The notes: generated from the sequence alone by a model not told the origin. A stretch of 55,667 nucleotides of DNA from Hydrogenophilus sp. (GCA_020725265.1 DYFK01000006.1:66599-122265), one strand, 5' to 3'. Positions 29,425 to 38,584 are shown, counted from the first letter of the stretch. Numbers and translations: made by a program.

Positions 29425-30105
29425 ATGCTGATCGCGATATTCGCAGTCCTGTTCCTGATCCTGATGTTTCTACCCGGCTGGTGGGCGAACGCGGTATTGC
29501 GGCGCCATGCCAGTGAACGCGCGGATTTCCGGCGAGATGGTGGAACCTTGGCGCGGCATCTGCTCGACGAACATGGCCTGCATCACGTCGAGGTCGAGGA
29601 GACCGAGCGCGGCGACCATTACGATCCCGCCGCCAAGGCGGTGCGGTTGTCGGCCGCCAACTTGCGCGGGCGTTCGCTGACCGCGCTGACCGTCGCCGCC
29701 CACGAGGTCGGTCACGCCCTCCAGGATCATGCCGGTTACCGGCCATTGGCCTGGCGCACGCGTCTGGTGATCCTGGCGCGCGCGGCGGAAAAGGTTGGCG
29801 CGGCCCTGATGTTGCTGACGCCGGTGCTCATGCTGCTGACCCGGCGCCCGGTCAGCGGTCTGGTCACCGGTCTGATCGGGGCGACCGGATTCCTCGCCGC
29901 CGCCATCGTCCATCTGGTCACCCTGCCGGTCGAATTGGACGCCAGCTTCCGGCGTGCCCTGCCATTGTTGCGCGCGGGTCCGCTGCCAGCCGGCGATCTT
30001 CCCGCCGCCCGGCGCATCCTGACCGCCTGCGCGTTGACTTACGTGGCCTCATCGCTTTCGGCGATGCTCAACCTGTGGCGCTGGCTGGCCATTCTTCGTC
30101 GATGA
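29425..30105 (+). CDS. Membrane neutral zinc metallopeptidase (YugP-like)
   Basis: A 226-residue membrane protein of the Zn_peptidase_2 (YugP) family. An N-terminal membrane helix (MLIAIFAVLFLILMFLPGWW) is followed by a domain with the gluzincin-type motif AAHEVGHALQDHAGY. Two further hydrophobic segments (about 120-165, VGAALMLLTPVLMLL and GLIGATGFLAAAIVHLV) follow, then VELDASFRRALPLL, which carries the expected third-ligand Glu region, and a last helix. The ATG at 29425 is chosen; a TTG at 29404 would add seven residues and neither has a good ribosome site. The substrate is unknown. It stands alone after tRNA-Val. Confidence 0.85.
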   Translation: MLIAIFAVLFLILMFLPGWWANAVLRRHASERADFRRDGGTLARHLLDEHGLHHVEVEETERGDHYDPAAKAVRLSAANLRGRSLTALTVAAHEVGHALQDHAGYRPLAWRTRLVILARAAEKVGAALMLLTPVLMLLTRRPVSGLVTGLIGATGFLAAAIVHLVTLPVELDASFRRALPLLRAGPLPAGDLPAARRILTACALTYVASSLSAMLNLWRWLAILRR

Positions 30106-30120
30106 CAAAACAGTCTTGTA

Positions 30121-30179
30121 TTGAACTTTATCGGTCGGATTTATACTCTGTACGGTACATAAAAGCCCCTCAGACCGAT
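30121..30179 (+). promoter_or_regulatory. Upstream control region of the light-signalling operon
   Basis: TTGAAC (30121-30126) and TATACT (30142-30147) form a candidate promoter, though the spacer is only 15 nt. Two dyads surround it: an 11-bp palindrome TGTACGGTACA (30149-30159) just downstream of the -10, and a 7-bp inverted repeat ATCGGTC/GACCGAT (30130-30136 and 30173-30179) bracketing the start region. No regulator of this site is identifiable. Confidence 0.35.
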
Positions 30180-30181
30180 TC

Positions 30182-33100
30182 ATGCGTAAGGAAAGCAAGA
30201 CTTATATCGTCGGTATTGGCGCATCGGCGGGGGGTCTTGAGGCCATTACCCAACTGATTGGCCACCTGAAGCCCGATCTGCCATGCGCGTATGTCGTGCT
30301 TCAGCATCTGTCGCCTTCGTACCGCAGCATGATGGTGGAAATCCTTGGCCGCGAGACCGCGTTGACGGTCAAGGAGGCGAGTCAGGGCGATCAGCCGCGA
30401 GCCGGCACGCTCTATGTGGTGCCAGCCAATTCCAACGCGCTGTTGAAGGAAGGGCGGTTGCAATTGGTGACGGCGCCGCCCGAGGTCGTGCCCAAGCCGT
30501 CGATCAACCAGTTTCTGATCTCGCTGGCGGCCGAGGAGGGCGAAGCCGCGATCGGGGTCATCCTGTCGGGAACCGGTTCGGATGGCACCGCCGGCCTGCG
30601 CGCGATTCAGGCGGCGGGCGGTTTCACGCTGACGCAGAAGCCGGAATCGGCGAAATATGACGGCATGCCGCGCGCGGCCATCGAGGCGGGGGTCGTGGAC
30701 CATGTCCTGACCCCCGAGGAAATCGCGACCCGGCTGCCGGAGTTGCTGGCGACCACTTCCCAGGATGCCGAGGACGCGCCGCCGGACTCGCTCGCGCGGC
30801 TGCTTGCCCGGCTGCGCGAGAACCTGGGGTTCGATTTTTCCGGCTACAAGGTCGGTACCTTGATGCGACGGGTGCGCCGGCGCGAGATCGCCACCGGTTG
30901 TCGCGACCTGCCGGCTTATCTTGATTGGGTGGAAAAGACCCCGCGCGAGCTCGATTTGCTGGCGCGCGACATCCTGATTTCGGTTACCGCGTTTTTCCGC
31001 GATCGCGAAGCTTTCGAGGCACTTCGGCGCGGGATTCAGGAGATCTGCGCGCGCAAGGCGCCCGGTAGTGAAATCCGGGTCTGGGTCGCGGGGTGCGCGA
31101 GTGGCGAGGAAGCGTATTCGATCGGCATGCTGTTCGCCGATGTGCTCGGCGAGCGCCTGCCCCAGTACCGCGTACAGATTTTCGCCACCGACATCGACGA
31201 CGAGGCGCTCAACGTCGCCCGACGCGGCGTCTATCCGGCGGCGGCGATGAGCGAAGTGGCGCCGGATCTGCTCGAACGCCATTTCCGCCCGGTCAATCAG
31301 TCCCATGAGGCCGGCAAGCACTTGCGCGACATGATCGTGTTCGCGCGTCACAACCTGGTCAGCGACCCGCCGTTCCTGCGTCTCGATCTGGTCTCCTGCC
31401 GGAATGTGCTGATTTATTTCGACGCTCCCTTGCAGGCCAAGGTGCTGAGGATTTTCCATTTCAGCCTGGCGCGTGACGGCCATCTGTTTCTGGGACGCTC
31501 CGAAAGCATTGCTCAGGCCGAACAGCATTTCGTCGCCCAGGATCGCCGCGAGCGCCTGTTCCGCAAGGTCGGTGAAGCGGTCAGCCCGCCGGAGCCGACC
31601 GCGAGCGGCGTGCTCAAGACGCCGGCCCAGCGCCGCGAGCGCAAGGCCGAGCTGCTGCTGGGCAAGCTGGCCGAGCATTTCGACGTTACCGCGGTGCTTT
31701 GCGATCCGGATGGAAATATCCAGCACAGCGTCGGCCAGGTCGAGCGCTACCTCCAGTTCCCGGTGGGGGTGGCTCGTCTGGGCCTCGGCGATGTGGTGCT
31801 GCCGGCCCTGCGTGGCGAACTGCTGACGCTTCTGCATCGGAGCCATCAGACCGGCAAGGCGGCGCGCGGTCGCCGTCGTCGGATCGGCAAGGAAGTCATG
31901 CGTGTCGAGGTGATGCCGGTCAACGATGGCGGTGGTCCCCTGACGCTGGTGCTGTTCGTCCCGGAAACCGCGGCCGGCGACGAACCGGACGCGGTAACGC
32001 CGCCAGCCGGCGAGCGCAATCCGCTCGAGGATGAATTGCTGGCCACGCGCGAGCATCTGCAGACCCTGGTCGAGGAAATGGCGACCGCCAACGAGGAGAT
32101 GCAGGCGCTGAACGAGGAGGCGCAGGCCTCGAACGAGGAATTGCAGGCGACCAACGAGGAACTGGAGGCCGCCAACCAGGAACTCCAGGCCACCAATGAG
32201 GAACTGGTCAGCCTGAACGAGGAGCTCAACGTCAAGACCGGGGAGTTGTCGCGCCTGACCGAGGAGTACGCGCACCTGTATGACGCCCTGCAATTTCCCA
32301 TCCTGGTGTTCGATCGGGACTCGCGGCTGATCCGCTTCAACGGGCCGGCGGGGCGTCGATTCGACCTGAGGCCGACCGCGTTGCGTCTGCATGTCTCGCG
32401 TCTGCGCCTGCCGGATGCGCTGGCCGATCTGGAAGCCCTGCTCGAACGCGGCCTGGCGTACGGCGATCGCGAGGAAAGGATGGTCGACAGGGAGGGCCGT
32501 ACCCTGCGTCTGGTGGTCACTCCCGGTCTCGACAAGACCGGGGAGGTTTCGACCCTGGTGGTGGCCCTGATCGACGTCACCGACATCGCCCAGGCTCAGG
32601 CCCAGCTCGCGGAGTCGCAGGCGCGGCTGTCGGCGTTGATGGAGAGGACCACGGTGATCTTCGCCATGAAGGATCTGGCTGGCGCCTATCTCTACGCCAA
32701 TCGCCGTTTCCTGGATTTCTTTGGTCTCGATGCCGCCGGTTATGCCGGAAAAAGTGATTTCGCGCTGTTGCCGCATGATCTGGCCACCGATCTGTGGGGA
32801 CTCGATCTGGCCGCGTTGCGCGCGAAGGCGCCGGCGGTGGACGAGCACGTCATCGAGCGGGAGGGGGGGTGGGTCCATCTGCGAAGCGTCCACCAGGTGC
32901 TGCTCGACGCCGATGGCCAACCGAGCGCGTTCATCCTGGAGGCCGAGGACATCACCGCCCGTCGGCATGCCGAGGAGCAATTGCGCATCACCGCGCGGGT
33001 GTTCGACCAGGCTGGCGAGGCAATCGTGGTGACCGACGGCCAGGCCGTGATCCAGACCGTCAACAGTGCCTTCACGCGCATCACCGGTTTCGAGGCCGGC

Positions 33101-34657
33101 GAGTCGATCGGGCGGAACGTCGGCCGGCTGCTCAAGTCCGGACGTCACAGCGGCGAGTTCTATCAGCAGCTCTGGCGGTCCCTGCGCGAAACCGGGTTCT
33201 GGCAGGGCGAGATCTGGAACAAGCGCAAGAACGGCCAGATCTACCCGGAGTGGCTGACGATCAACCGGGTCGACGACGAGCACGGCGACACCGAGCATTT
33301 CGTGGCGGTGTTCTCGGACATCACCGCGATCAAGGATTCCCAGCGCAAGGCGGAATATCTGTCCACCCATGATCCACTCACCGGGCTGCCCAATCGCAAC
33401 CTGTTCCACGACCGGCTGCGCCATGCCCTGGCCCACGCGCGGCGCCAGAAGTCGCGCGTGGCGCTGTTGTTCATCGATCTCGACAATTTCAAGACCATCA
33501 ACGACACCCTTGGCCACGACATCGGCGATACCCTGCTCAAGAAAGCTGGCCAGCGCCTGCGCGAGGTGGTGCGCGACGTGGATACCGTGGCGCGCCTGGG
33601 CGGCGACGAGTTCACCGCCATCCTGTCCGATTGCGACGCCGACAGCGCCGACCAGGTTTCACGCCGGATCGTCGACGATTTGTCCGCCTCGTTCGAAATC
33701 GAAGGCCGCGCGCTGTTCGTATCGGCCAGTATCGGTGTCGCCTTTTATCCCGAGGATGGCGGCGATTCCGCCAGCTTGGTCAAGGCCGCGGATTCCGCGA
33801 TGTACCGGGCCAAGGAACAGGGCCGCCGGCGCGTCGAGTTTTTCAAGCCGGATCTGCAGGTCCGACTGCTGAAGCGGGCGGCGCTGGAAAGCGCCCTGCG
33901 CGAGGGCCTGCGCACCGGGCGTTTGCGTCTGGTCTACCAGCCCAAATTCGGCCTGGTTCATGGACATCCCCTGGTCGGTGCCGAGGCGCTGTTGCGCTGG
34001 CGCGATCCGGAGCTGGGCGATGTTTCCCCCGCCGAATTCATCCCGATCGCGGAATCGAGCGGACTCATACTGGAACTGGGCACGCAGGTTCAGGGGCTGC
34101 TGTTCGAGAAACTGGCAAGCTGGATCGCGCTTGGCCTGCGGCCGCCGCCGATTGCCTTCAACGTTTCGCCACGCTGCATCCGCGAACCGGAATTCGCCGC
34201 CGGATTGCTTGCCCAGTTGGTCGCCAGCGCGGTGCCGAACAATCTGGTACGGGTCGAGATCACCGAAGGCGCGTTGCTGGAGAACAGCAGCAACGTCGTC
34301 CACAATCTGGCCGGGCTGCACGCGGCTGGCATCGACATCGCCGTCGACGATTTCGGTACCGGTTATTCCTCGCTCGGCTACCTGAAACGTCTGCCGCTGT
34401 CGGAACTGAAGATCGACAAGGGCTTCGTGGACGGACTCGGTGGCGACAAGGAAGACGAGGCCATCGCCCGCGCGGTCATCAGTCTGGCGCGCGCGCTTGA
34501 ACTGCGAACCGTGGCCGAGGGGGTCGAGACCGAGCGGCAGCTGAACTGGCTGACCGAGCACGGTTGCGACATCGGCCAGGGCTATTTCTTTTCACGGCCG
34601 CTGGAGGCCGAGGATTTCGAGGATCTGATCGCGCAGTGGGGGGCGCGGAGTGGATAA
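30182..34657 (+). CDS. CheB-CheR-PAS-GGDEF-EAL multidomain signalling protein
   Basis: A 1491-residue cytoplasmic protein. A CheB methylesterase-like domain (about 5-185) has the triad in GIGASAGGLEA, VLQHLSPSYRS and SGTGSDGTAG. A CheR methyltransferase-like domain (about 200-475) has ISVTAFFRDREAF and the SAM motif VWVAGCASGEEAYSIGM. A long coiled coil of NEE repeats (about 620-700) and three PAS-like domains (about 705-1060) follow. A GGDEF domain has an intact RLGGDEF near 1139 and the inhibitory-site RDVD five residues before it. An EAL domain has AEALLRW, NVSP, DDFGTGYSSL and AEGVET. It should both make and degrade c-di-GMP. The end overlaps the phytochrome gene by 8 nt. Confidence 0.93.
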   Translation: MRKESKTYIVGIGASAGGLEAITQLIGHLKPDLPCAYVVLQHLSPSYRSMMVEILGRETALTVKEASQGDQPRAGTLYVVPANSNALLKEGRLQLVTAPPEVVPKPSINQFLISLAAEEGEAAIGVILSGTGSDGTAGLRAIQAAGGFTLTQKPESAKYDGMPRAAIEAGVVDHVLTPEEIATRLPELLATTSQDAEDAPPDSLARLLARLRENLGFDFSGYKVGTLMRRVRRREIATGCRDLPAYLDWVEKTPRELDLLARDILISVTAFFRDREAFEALRRGIQEICARKAPGSEIRVWVAGCASGEEAYSIGMLFADVLGERLPQYRVQIFATDIDDEALNVARRGVYPAAAMSEVAPDLLERHFRPVNQSHEAGKHLRDMIVFARHNLVSDPPFLRLDLVSCRNVLIYFDAPLQAKVLRIFHFSLARDGHLFLGRSESIAQAEQHFVAQDRRERLFRKVGEAVSPPEPTASGVLKTPAQRRERKAELLLGKLAEHFDVTAVLCDPDGNIQHSVGQVERYLQFPVGVARLGLGDVVLPALRGELLTLLHRSHQTGKAARGRRRRIGKEVMRVEVMPVNDGGGPLTLVLFVPETAAGDEPDAVTPPAGERNPLEDELLATREHLQTLVEEMATANEEMQALNEEAQASNEELQATNEELEAANQELQATNEELVSLNEELNVKTGELSRLTEEYAHLYDALQFPILVFDRDSRLIRFNGPAGRRFDLRPTALRLHVSRLRLPDALADLEALLERGLAYGDREERMVDREGRTLRLVVTPGLDKTGEVSTLVVALIDVTDIAQAQAQLAESQARLSALMERTTVIFAMKDLAGAYLYANRRFLDFFGLDAAGYAGKSDFALLPHDLATDLWGLDLAALRAKAPAVDEHVIEREGGWVHLRSVHQVLLDADGQPSAFILEAEDITARRHAEEQLRITARVFDQAGEAIVVTDGQAVIQTVNSAFTRITGFEAGESIGRNVGRLLKSGRHSGEFYQQLWRSLRETGFWQGEIWNKRKNGQIYPEWLTINRVDDEHGDTEHFVAVFSDITAIKDSQRKAEYLSTHDPLTGLPNRNLFHDRLRHALAHARRQKSRVALLFIDLDNFKTINDTLGHDIGDTLLKKAGQRLREVVRDVDTVARLGGDEFTAILSDCDADSADQVSRRIVDDLSASFEIEGRALFVSASIGVAFYPEDGGDSASLVKAADSAMYRAKEQGRRRVEFFKPDLQVRLLKRAALESALREGLRTGRLRLVYQPKFGLVHGHPLVGAEALLRWRDPELGDVSPAEFIPIAESSGLILELGTQVQGLLFEKLASWIALGLRPPPIAFNVSPRCIREPEFAAGLLAQLVASAVPNNLVRVEITEGALLENSSNVVHNLAGLHAAGIDIAVDDFGTGYSSLGYLKRLPLSELKIDKGFVDGLGGDKEDEAIARAVISLARALELRTVAEGVETERQLNWLTEHGCDIGQGYFFSRPLEAEDFEDLIAQWGARSG

Positions 34658-36119
34658 GCTGAACAAACGGTTTTTCGAGCAATGCGAGCGTGAGCAGTTG
34701 CACCTTTCCGGCGTCATCCAGCCGCACGGCACGTTGCTGGTCCTGAACCGCGACGGCCTGGTCACGCATGCCGCCGCCAATGTCGCCGAATTCCTGGATG
34801 TGCCACCAGCGAGCTTGTTGGGCGCGCCGCCACCCGAACGACTGGCCGCCCTGAGCGCGGGGATCGATGTCGCGCCAGGGGCCCGGCTGCTCAGTCGCGG
34901 CATGCTCGAGGGGGTGGACGCGCGCCTGGATCTGGTCGCCATCCGCAATGCCGACGGAGGCATCAACCTGGAATTGGGGCGCCATGTCGACTCCGGCGCC
35001 GACACGCCCACCGGCGTGCCGCTCGCCAGAACCCCGGCCGACGCCCAGGCCCTGGCCGCGGCCCGCGCCGAACTGGTCGAGCGCATCGCCGACCTGACCG
35101 GGTTCCAGCGCGTCATGTTCTATCTTTTCCGCGAGGAGGGCGACGGCGAAGTCATCGCCGAGGCGCGGCGGGGCGAGGCTTACGGCAGTTATCTCGGATT
35201 GCGCTTTCCAGCCAGCGACATCCCGCTGATCGCCCGGGCGCTGTATCTGAAGAATCCCTGGCGCCTGATTCCGGATGCCCAGGCCGAACCGGTGCCGGTG
35301 CTCGGCCGGACCAGCGATCCGCCGGACCTGACCTGGTCCGACCTGCGCGGCGTCTCGCCGGTGCATCGCGTCTATCTGGGCAACATGGGCGCGCGGGCGT
35401 CGTTGTCCTTTCCGGTCGTCGTCGGAGGCGCGCTGGTGGCCCTGGTCGCCGGCCATCACCGTGAACCCCGCATACCACCGCTGAACGTGCTGGAGCAGGC
35501 GGCCGCGCTGGTGCGCGGCCATGGCCTGCTGACCGCGACATACCAGTCCGAACGGCGCATCCGCCTGATCGATGGCCTGTCGCGACGGTTCGACGCCATC
35601 ACCGGCATGTTCATGCGTCACGCCAACCTGGCCTCGTCATGGCCGGAGTTGTCGGCCTGGCTGATGCGCGAATTCCACGCCGATGGCGCCGTGCTTTGCC
35701 TTGGCGACGACACCTACAACGCTGGAATCGTATTCGAGCCGGCCGCGCTCGCGGCCTTCGACCAATGGTTCCGCGAACGCCAGGGCGAGCTGGTCTGGGC
35801 CGGTGACAGCCTGTCCCGGCAGGTTCCGGGCATGCCCCTGTCCGAGATCGCCGGCACGCTCGCCATGCGCGTGGCCACGACGCGTGGCGCCGGCCCACGC
35901 CTGTACCTGACCCGGGTCGAACACATTCACGAAGTTGCCTGGGGCGGCACGCCGGACAAGCCGGTCGAACTTCACGATGGCGAACTGGGTATCGCCCCGC
36001 GCCGTTCGTTCGAGAAGTGGGTGGAAAAACGACTGGGCTACAGCCGCGCCTGGGACAACGAGGCAAGGCTGATCGCGCTCAAGTTGCGCGAATTGCTGCA
36101 ACAGGAAATCCGGCGCTGA
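34650..36119 (+). CDS. Bacteriophytochrome photosensory module (PAS-GAF-PHY) without output domain
   Basis: A red/far-red light sensor of 489 residues that ends after its PHY domain. The N-terminal QCEREQLHLSGVIQPHG carries C12, the bilin attachment Cys of bacteriophytochromes, then the PAS domain (about 15-115). The GAF domain (about 130-295) has FPASDIP with the chromophore Asp, SPVHRVYLGNMG with the conserved His, and AGHHREPR. The PHY domain has the tongue motif PRRSFEKW near 455. No kinase, GGDEF or other effector follows. The GTG start lies within the end of the upstream gene behind a G-rich ribosome site, so the two are translationally coupled. No heme oxygenase gene is in the window. 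Confidence 0.93.
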   Translation: MDKLNKRFFEQCEREQLHLSGVIQPHGTLLVLNRDGLVTHAAANVAEFLDVPPASLLGAPPPERLAALSAGIDVAPGARLLSRGMLEGVDARLDLVAIRNADGGINLELGRHVDSGADTPTGVPLARTPADAQALAAARAELVERIADLTGFQRVMFYLFREEGDGEVIAEARRGEAYGSYLGLRFPASDIPLIARALYLKNPWRLIPDAQAEPVPVLGRTSDPPDLTWSDLRGVSPVHRVYLGNMGARASLSFPVVVGGALVALVAGHHREPRIPPLNVLEQAAALVRGHGLLTATYQSERRIRLIDGLSRRFDAITGMFMRHANLASSWPELSAWLMREFHADGAVLCLGDDTYNAGIVFEPAALAAFDQWFRERQGELVWAGDSLSRQVPGMPLSEIAGTLAMRVATTRGAGPRLYLTRVEHIHEVAWGGTPDKPVELHDGELGIAPRRSFEKWVEKRLGYSRAWDNEARLIALKLRELLQQEIRR

Positions 36120-36131
36120 TTGCGCCGGATT
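36107..36131. terminator. Inverted repeat between convergent phytochrome and repeat-protein genes
   Basis: A perfect 10-bp stem (36107-36116 with 36122-36131) and a 5-nt loop span the phytochrome stop codon. T runs are short on both sides, so it is at best a weak bidirectional terminator. Confidence 0.45.
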
Positions 36132-36144
36132 CTCGAACGGACCG

Positions 36145-36837
36145 TTATTGCGCGGGCATCGCCGGCATCGGCATGGATTGCAGCAGGCGCATCAACATGG
36201 CCGGGTCGAGCGCGGGCGCCATGTTCGGCATGGCCGGCATGTTCATCATCTGGCCCCAGGAACCGTAGGTGCGCGGGTCGGCGCCAGTGCTCATCCAGTT
36301 CATGTAGGTATTCGGATTCAACGGCGTCATCATGGTGTTGACCGCGGCTGGGCTGACCGGCGCCTGCATCCAGTTCATGTACATGTTGGGGTTCATCATC
36401 TGCATGGCCGGCGACCACATTCGCGGATTGACCGGCGCCTGCATCCAGTTGCCGTACATGGCCGGGTTGGCCGCCATGCCCGCCATCGCCCCGTACATTC
36501 TGGGATCGAGGCCCGCGCCCAGCCATTTCATGGCGATGGCCGGGTCGATGAATTGCATGTAGTTGCGCATGGTGGCCGGATTCATCATCGCGCCGAGCAG
36601 GCGGACATAGGTTGCCGGGTCCATGCCCATCTGGGCGACGGCGGCGCTGGTGGCGGGGTTGGCCATGGCATTCGCCCAGGCCATGAATGCCTGAGGATCC
36701 TTGAACGCGGCGGCGTTCTGGGTCGGATCCAGCATTTTTTGCGCCCAGGCTTCGCTGCTGGTCGGGGTGGCGGGAGCGGGATCGGCGGCGAATGCCGGGG
36801 TGGCGACGAGCAGCAACAGGGGGAGCAGGGTTTTCAT
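36145..36837 (-). CDS. Secreted Met/Asn/Pro-rich tandem-repeat protein, function unknown
   Basis: A 230-residue protein with a clear signal peptide (MKTLLPLLLLVATPAFAADP). The mature part is almost wholly built of about 14 units of 12-13 residues that begin with Asp-Pro or Asn-Pro, for example NPAMYGNWMQAPV, NPNMYMNWMQAPV and DPRTYGSWGQMM. Met, Trp, Tyr and Asn are very common and there is no Cys in the mature chain. AAAGGAAA precedes the ATG at 36837. It lies downstream of soxXA on the same strand but behind the soxX terminator. I do not recognise a family. A structural, sulfur-globule-coat-like or metal-binding role is conceivable but unsupported. Confidence 0.85.
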   Translation of the reverse strand: MKTLLPLLLLVATPAFAADPAPATPTSSEAWAQKMLDPTQNAAAFKDPQAFMAWANAMANPATSAAVAQMGMDPATYVRLLGAMMNPATMRNYMQFIDPAIAMKWLGAGLDPRMYGAMAGMAANPAMYGNWMQAPVNPRMWSPAMQMMNPNMYMNWMQAPVSPAAVNTMMTPLNPNTYMNWMSTGADPRTYGSWGQMMNMPAMPNMAPALDPAMLMRLLQSMPMPAMPAQ

Positions 36838-37031
36838 GAAGTTTCCTTTCGACGTGCGACGCGAAATCGGAAGATGCCTCCGCGCGTGGACATGCGGGGC
36901 ACCGGGATGCAGCCGGCTCGACGAGTCGCCGTGGAAGGCTATCGGCACTCATCCAGCCCGCCCATGGTGACAGAAGATCGGCGCGGCCGTGGGCGGAATT
37001 TACGGTTCGCGCCCGCCTCCCGCCGCGCGCC

Positions 37032-37056
37032 AAAAAAAAACGCCCCCGAAGGGGCG
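37032..37056 (-). terminator. Rho-independent terminator downstream of soxX
   Basis: On the minus strand the stem CGCCCC-TTCG-GGGGCG (37056-37041) is followed by nine T residues. It ends the soxA-soxX transcript before the repeat-protein gene. Confidence 0.85.
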
Positions 37057-37113
37057 GCGGGAAAGTCCGGCACCCGGGCTGGCGGGGCGGACTGGAGGGG
37101 CGTTGTCTGTTCC

Positions 37114-37743
37114 TTACTTGTTGACCGGCGATTCCGGCGACAGCAGGAAGGCGGTGATGTGCGCGATCTTCTCCGGTGTCAGGATGCCGTTGTGGCCCAG
37201 GCGCGGCATCTGCGAGCAAGCGGTGAAGGCCTGCGAGTTGTAGATCTTCTCGTAGGTGTACTTGACCATCTCGTCGCTGGCGCCGCGCAGCTTGCCGTAG
37301 CCGGTGAGCGCCGGGCCGAGCGTGCCGAACGCCAGTTCCTTGGGGTCGGCGGCGTGGCAGGCGTAGCAGTTGCCGCCACGATCCTTCTTGGGATCATCCG
37401 GCTCGACCGTGCCGATGCGATAGGCGAAGCCCATCTTGTAGTACTTCTCGCCGGTCTTCCAATCGCCCATCAGCTTGCCGTCGGCCGGGTACTTGATGTT
37501 GCCGGTCGCGCGCGCGTTGATGGCGGCGGCCACCTTCTCGGGCGGGTTGTCACGGTACTGGTTGCAGGCACGCAGGGTTTCATCCTGTTTCAGACGGTCG
37601 AGATCCTGGTTCTCGCCGGGCTTGAAGCTCTCCGCGATGGCTTTGTTGGCCAGGGCCTGGATGTCGTCCTTGGGGCCGGCGGTGGCGCAGCCGGCCGCGA
37701 ACGCGACAGCGGCGGCCAGCAGGGTGGTTTGCTTGCGGTTCAT
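37114..37743 (-). CDS. soxX: Thiosulfate-oxidation c-type cytochrome SoxX
   Basis: Monoheme subunit of the periplasmic SoxXA complex, 209 residues. The heme site is CYACH (C126, C129, H130), and M179 in CSQMPRLGHNG is the likely distal ligand. Family features include EKVAAAINARATGNIKYPADGKLMGDWK and LGPALTGYG. The signal region runs to about 22 and contains AAGC, a weak lipobox, so lipid anchoring is possible but unsure. GAGGAGA precedes the ATG. It follows soxA by 13 nt. SoxXA links thiosulfate to the carrier SoxYZ; soxYZ, soxB and soxCD are not in the window. Confidence 0.93.
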   Translation of the reverse strand: MNRKQTTLLAAAVAFAAGCATAGPKDDIQALANKAIAESFKPGENQDLDRLKQDETLRACNQYRDNPPEKVAAAINARATGNIKYPADGKLMGDWKTGEKYYKMGFAYRIGTVEPDDPKKDRGGNCYACHAADPKELAFGTLGPALTGYGKLRGASDEMVKYTYEKIYNSQAFTACSQMPRLGHNGILTPEKIAHITAFLLSPESPVNK

Positions 37744-37756
37744 GATGTCTCCTCGT

Positions 37757-38584
37757 TCAACGCTTCATGCCGGGCAGATCGAGCACGGCGCCCTTGGCCT
37801 GCTGGCTCAGGAAGGAAATGAGCGCCACGCTGGCGGGCGAGCCGTAATCCAGATCGGGCAGGCGCATCTGCCAGTGGCAATCCCACATCCGGCTTTGCAG
37901 CGTGCGCACCACGCCGTGCGAGACCCGATAGGTCGGCCAGGTCAGCATGGTTTTTTGCGCGTCCTTCTTGCTGGTGGCGTAGTTGCCGAGTTCCTGCAGG
38001 CGGATGCGCTTGTCGTCATTGCCATGGCAGGTGGCGCAGGAGAAGTCCATCGGGCCATGTCGGGTGAAGAACAGGGCCTCGCCGACCTTGAGCGCTTCCT
38101 TTTCCTTGGCGTGCTTGAGCGGCGGATTGATCGGCATGCCGTCCGATTGCGCGGCCACGTACATGGCCATGGCCTCGATGGCGGTGTTGGACTCGTTGGC
38201 GCGCTGGTCGGCGAACACCTTCTTCTTCACTTCCGCCTCGGTCAGGCCTTGCAGCCTGACCATGCAGGTGACCAGACGGGATTCCAGATCCTCGACCCGG
38301 TTGGTGTCCTTGAAGTAACGCGGCAGCTCGGCGTAGGCGCCCTTGAGCACGCCCGGACCCTTGCCGAAATCGCACTTTTCCAGGGTCGCGTTCTTGGGGC
38401 CGCGCTTGGTCTTGAACTGCATTTCACCCTGGTCGATGACCATGGTGCCGGGGTTGGCGAACTTGTCCTGCAAGGCCGCGCGGTATTCGTCGGCGGTCAC
38501 CATTTCCTGCGCGCCGCCAAGCGTGGGCAGCGTCAGCAAAACGGCCAGCGCCAGGGTCTTGCGACCTGTCTTGTCGTGATTCAT
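37757..38584 (-). CDS. soxA: L-cysteine S-thiosulfotransferase subunit SoxA
   Basis: Catalytic subunit of SoxXA, 275 residues, which attaches thiosulfate to a Cys of SoxY in the periplasm. A signal peptide (to about 25, LALAVLLTLPTLGGAQ) precedes a domain that has lost the first heme motif and instead keeps C71 and C107, a probable disulfide. The C-terminal domain has one heme site CATCH (C183-H187) and the active-site Cys C236 in SRMWDCHWQMR, which ligates heme and carries the persulfide in studied SoxA. The ATG at 38584 with AAAGGAGA upstream is preferred over the longer frame. It is first in the operon with soxX, behind a sigma-54 promoter. Confidence 0.94.
   Translation of the reverse strand: MNHDKTGRKTLALAVLLTLPTLGGAQEMVTADEYRAALQDKFANPGTMVIDQGEMQFKTKRGPKNATLEKCDFGKGPGVLKGAYAELPRYFKDTNRVEDLESRLVTCMVRLQGLTEAEVKKKVFADQRANESNTAIEAMAMYVAAQSDGMPINPPLKHAKEKEALKVGEALFFTRHGPMDFSCATCHGNDDKRIRLQELGNYATSKKDAQKTMLTWPTYRVSHGVVRTLQSRMWDCHWQMRLPDLDYGSPASVALISFLSQQAKGAVLDLPGMKR

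Noticed and set aside
37680-37700. SoxX as a certain lipoprotein
   Set aside because: AAGC is present at the end of the signal region, but position -3 is Ala rather than Leu, so the lipobox is weak.
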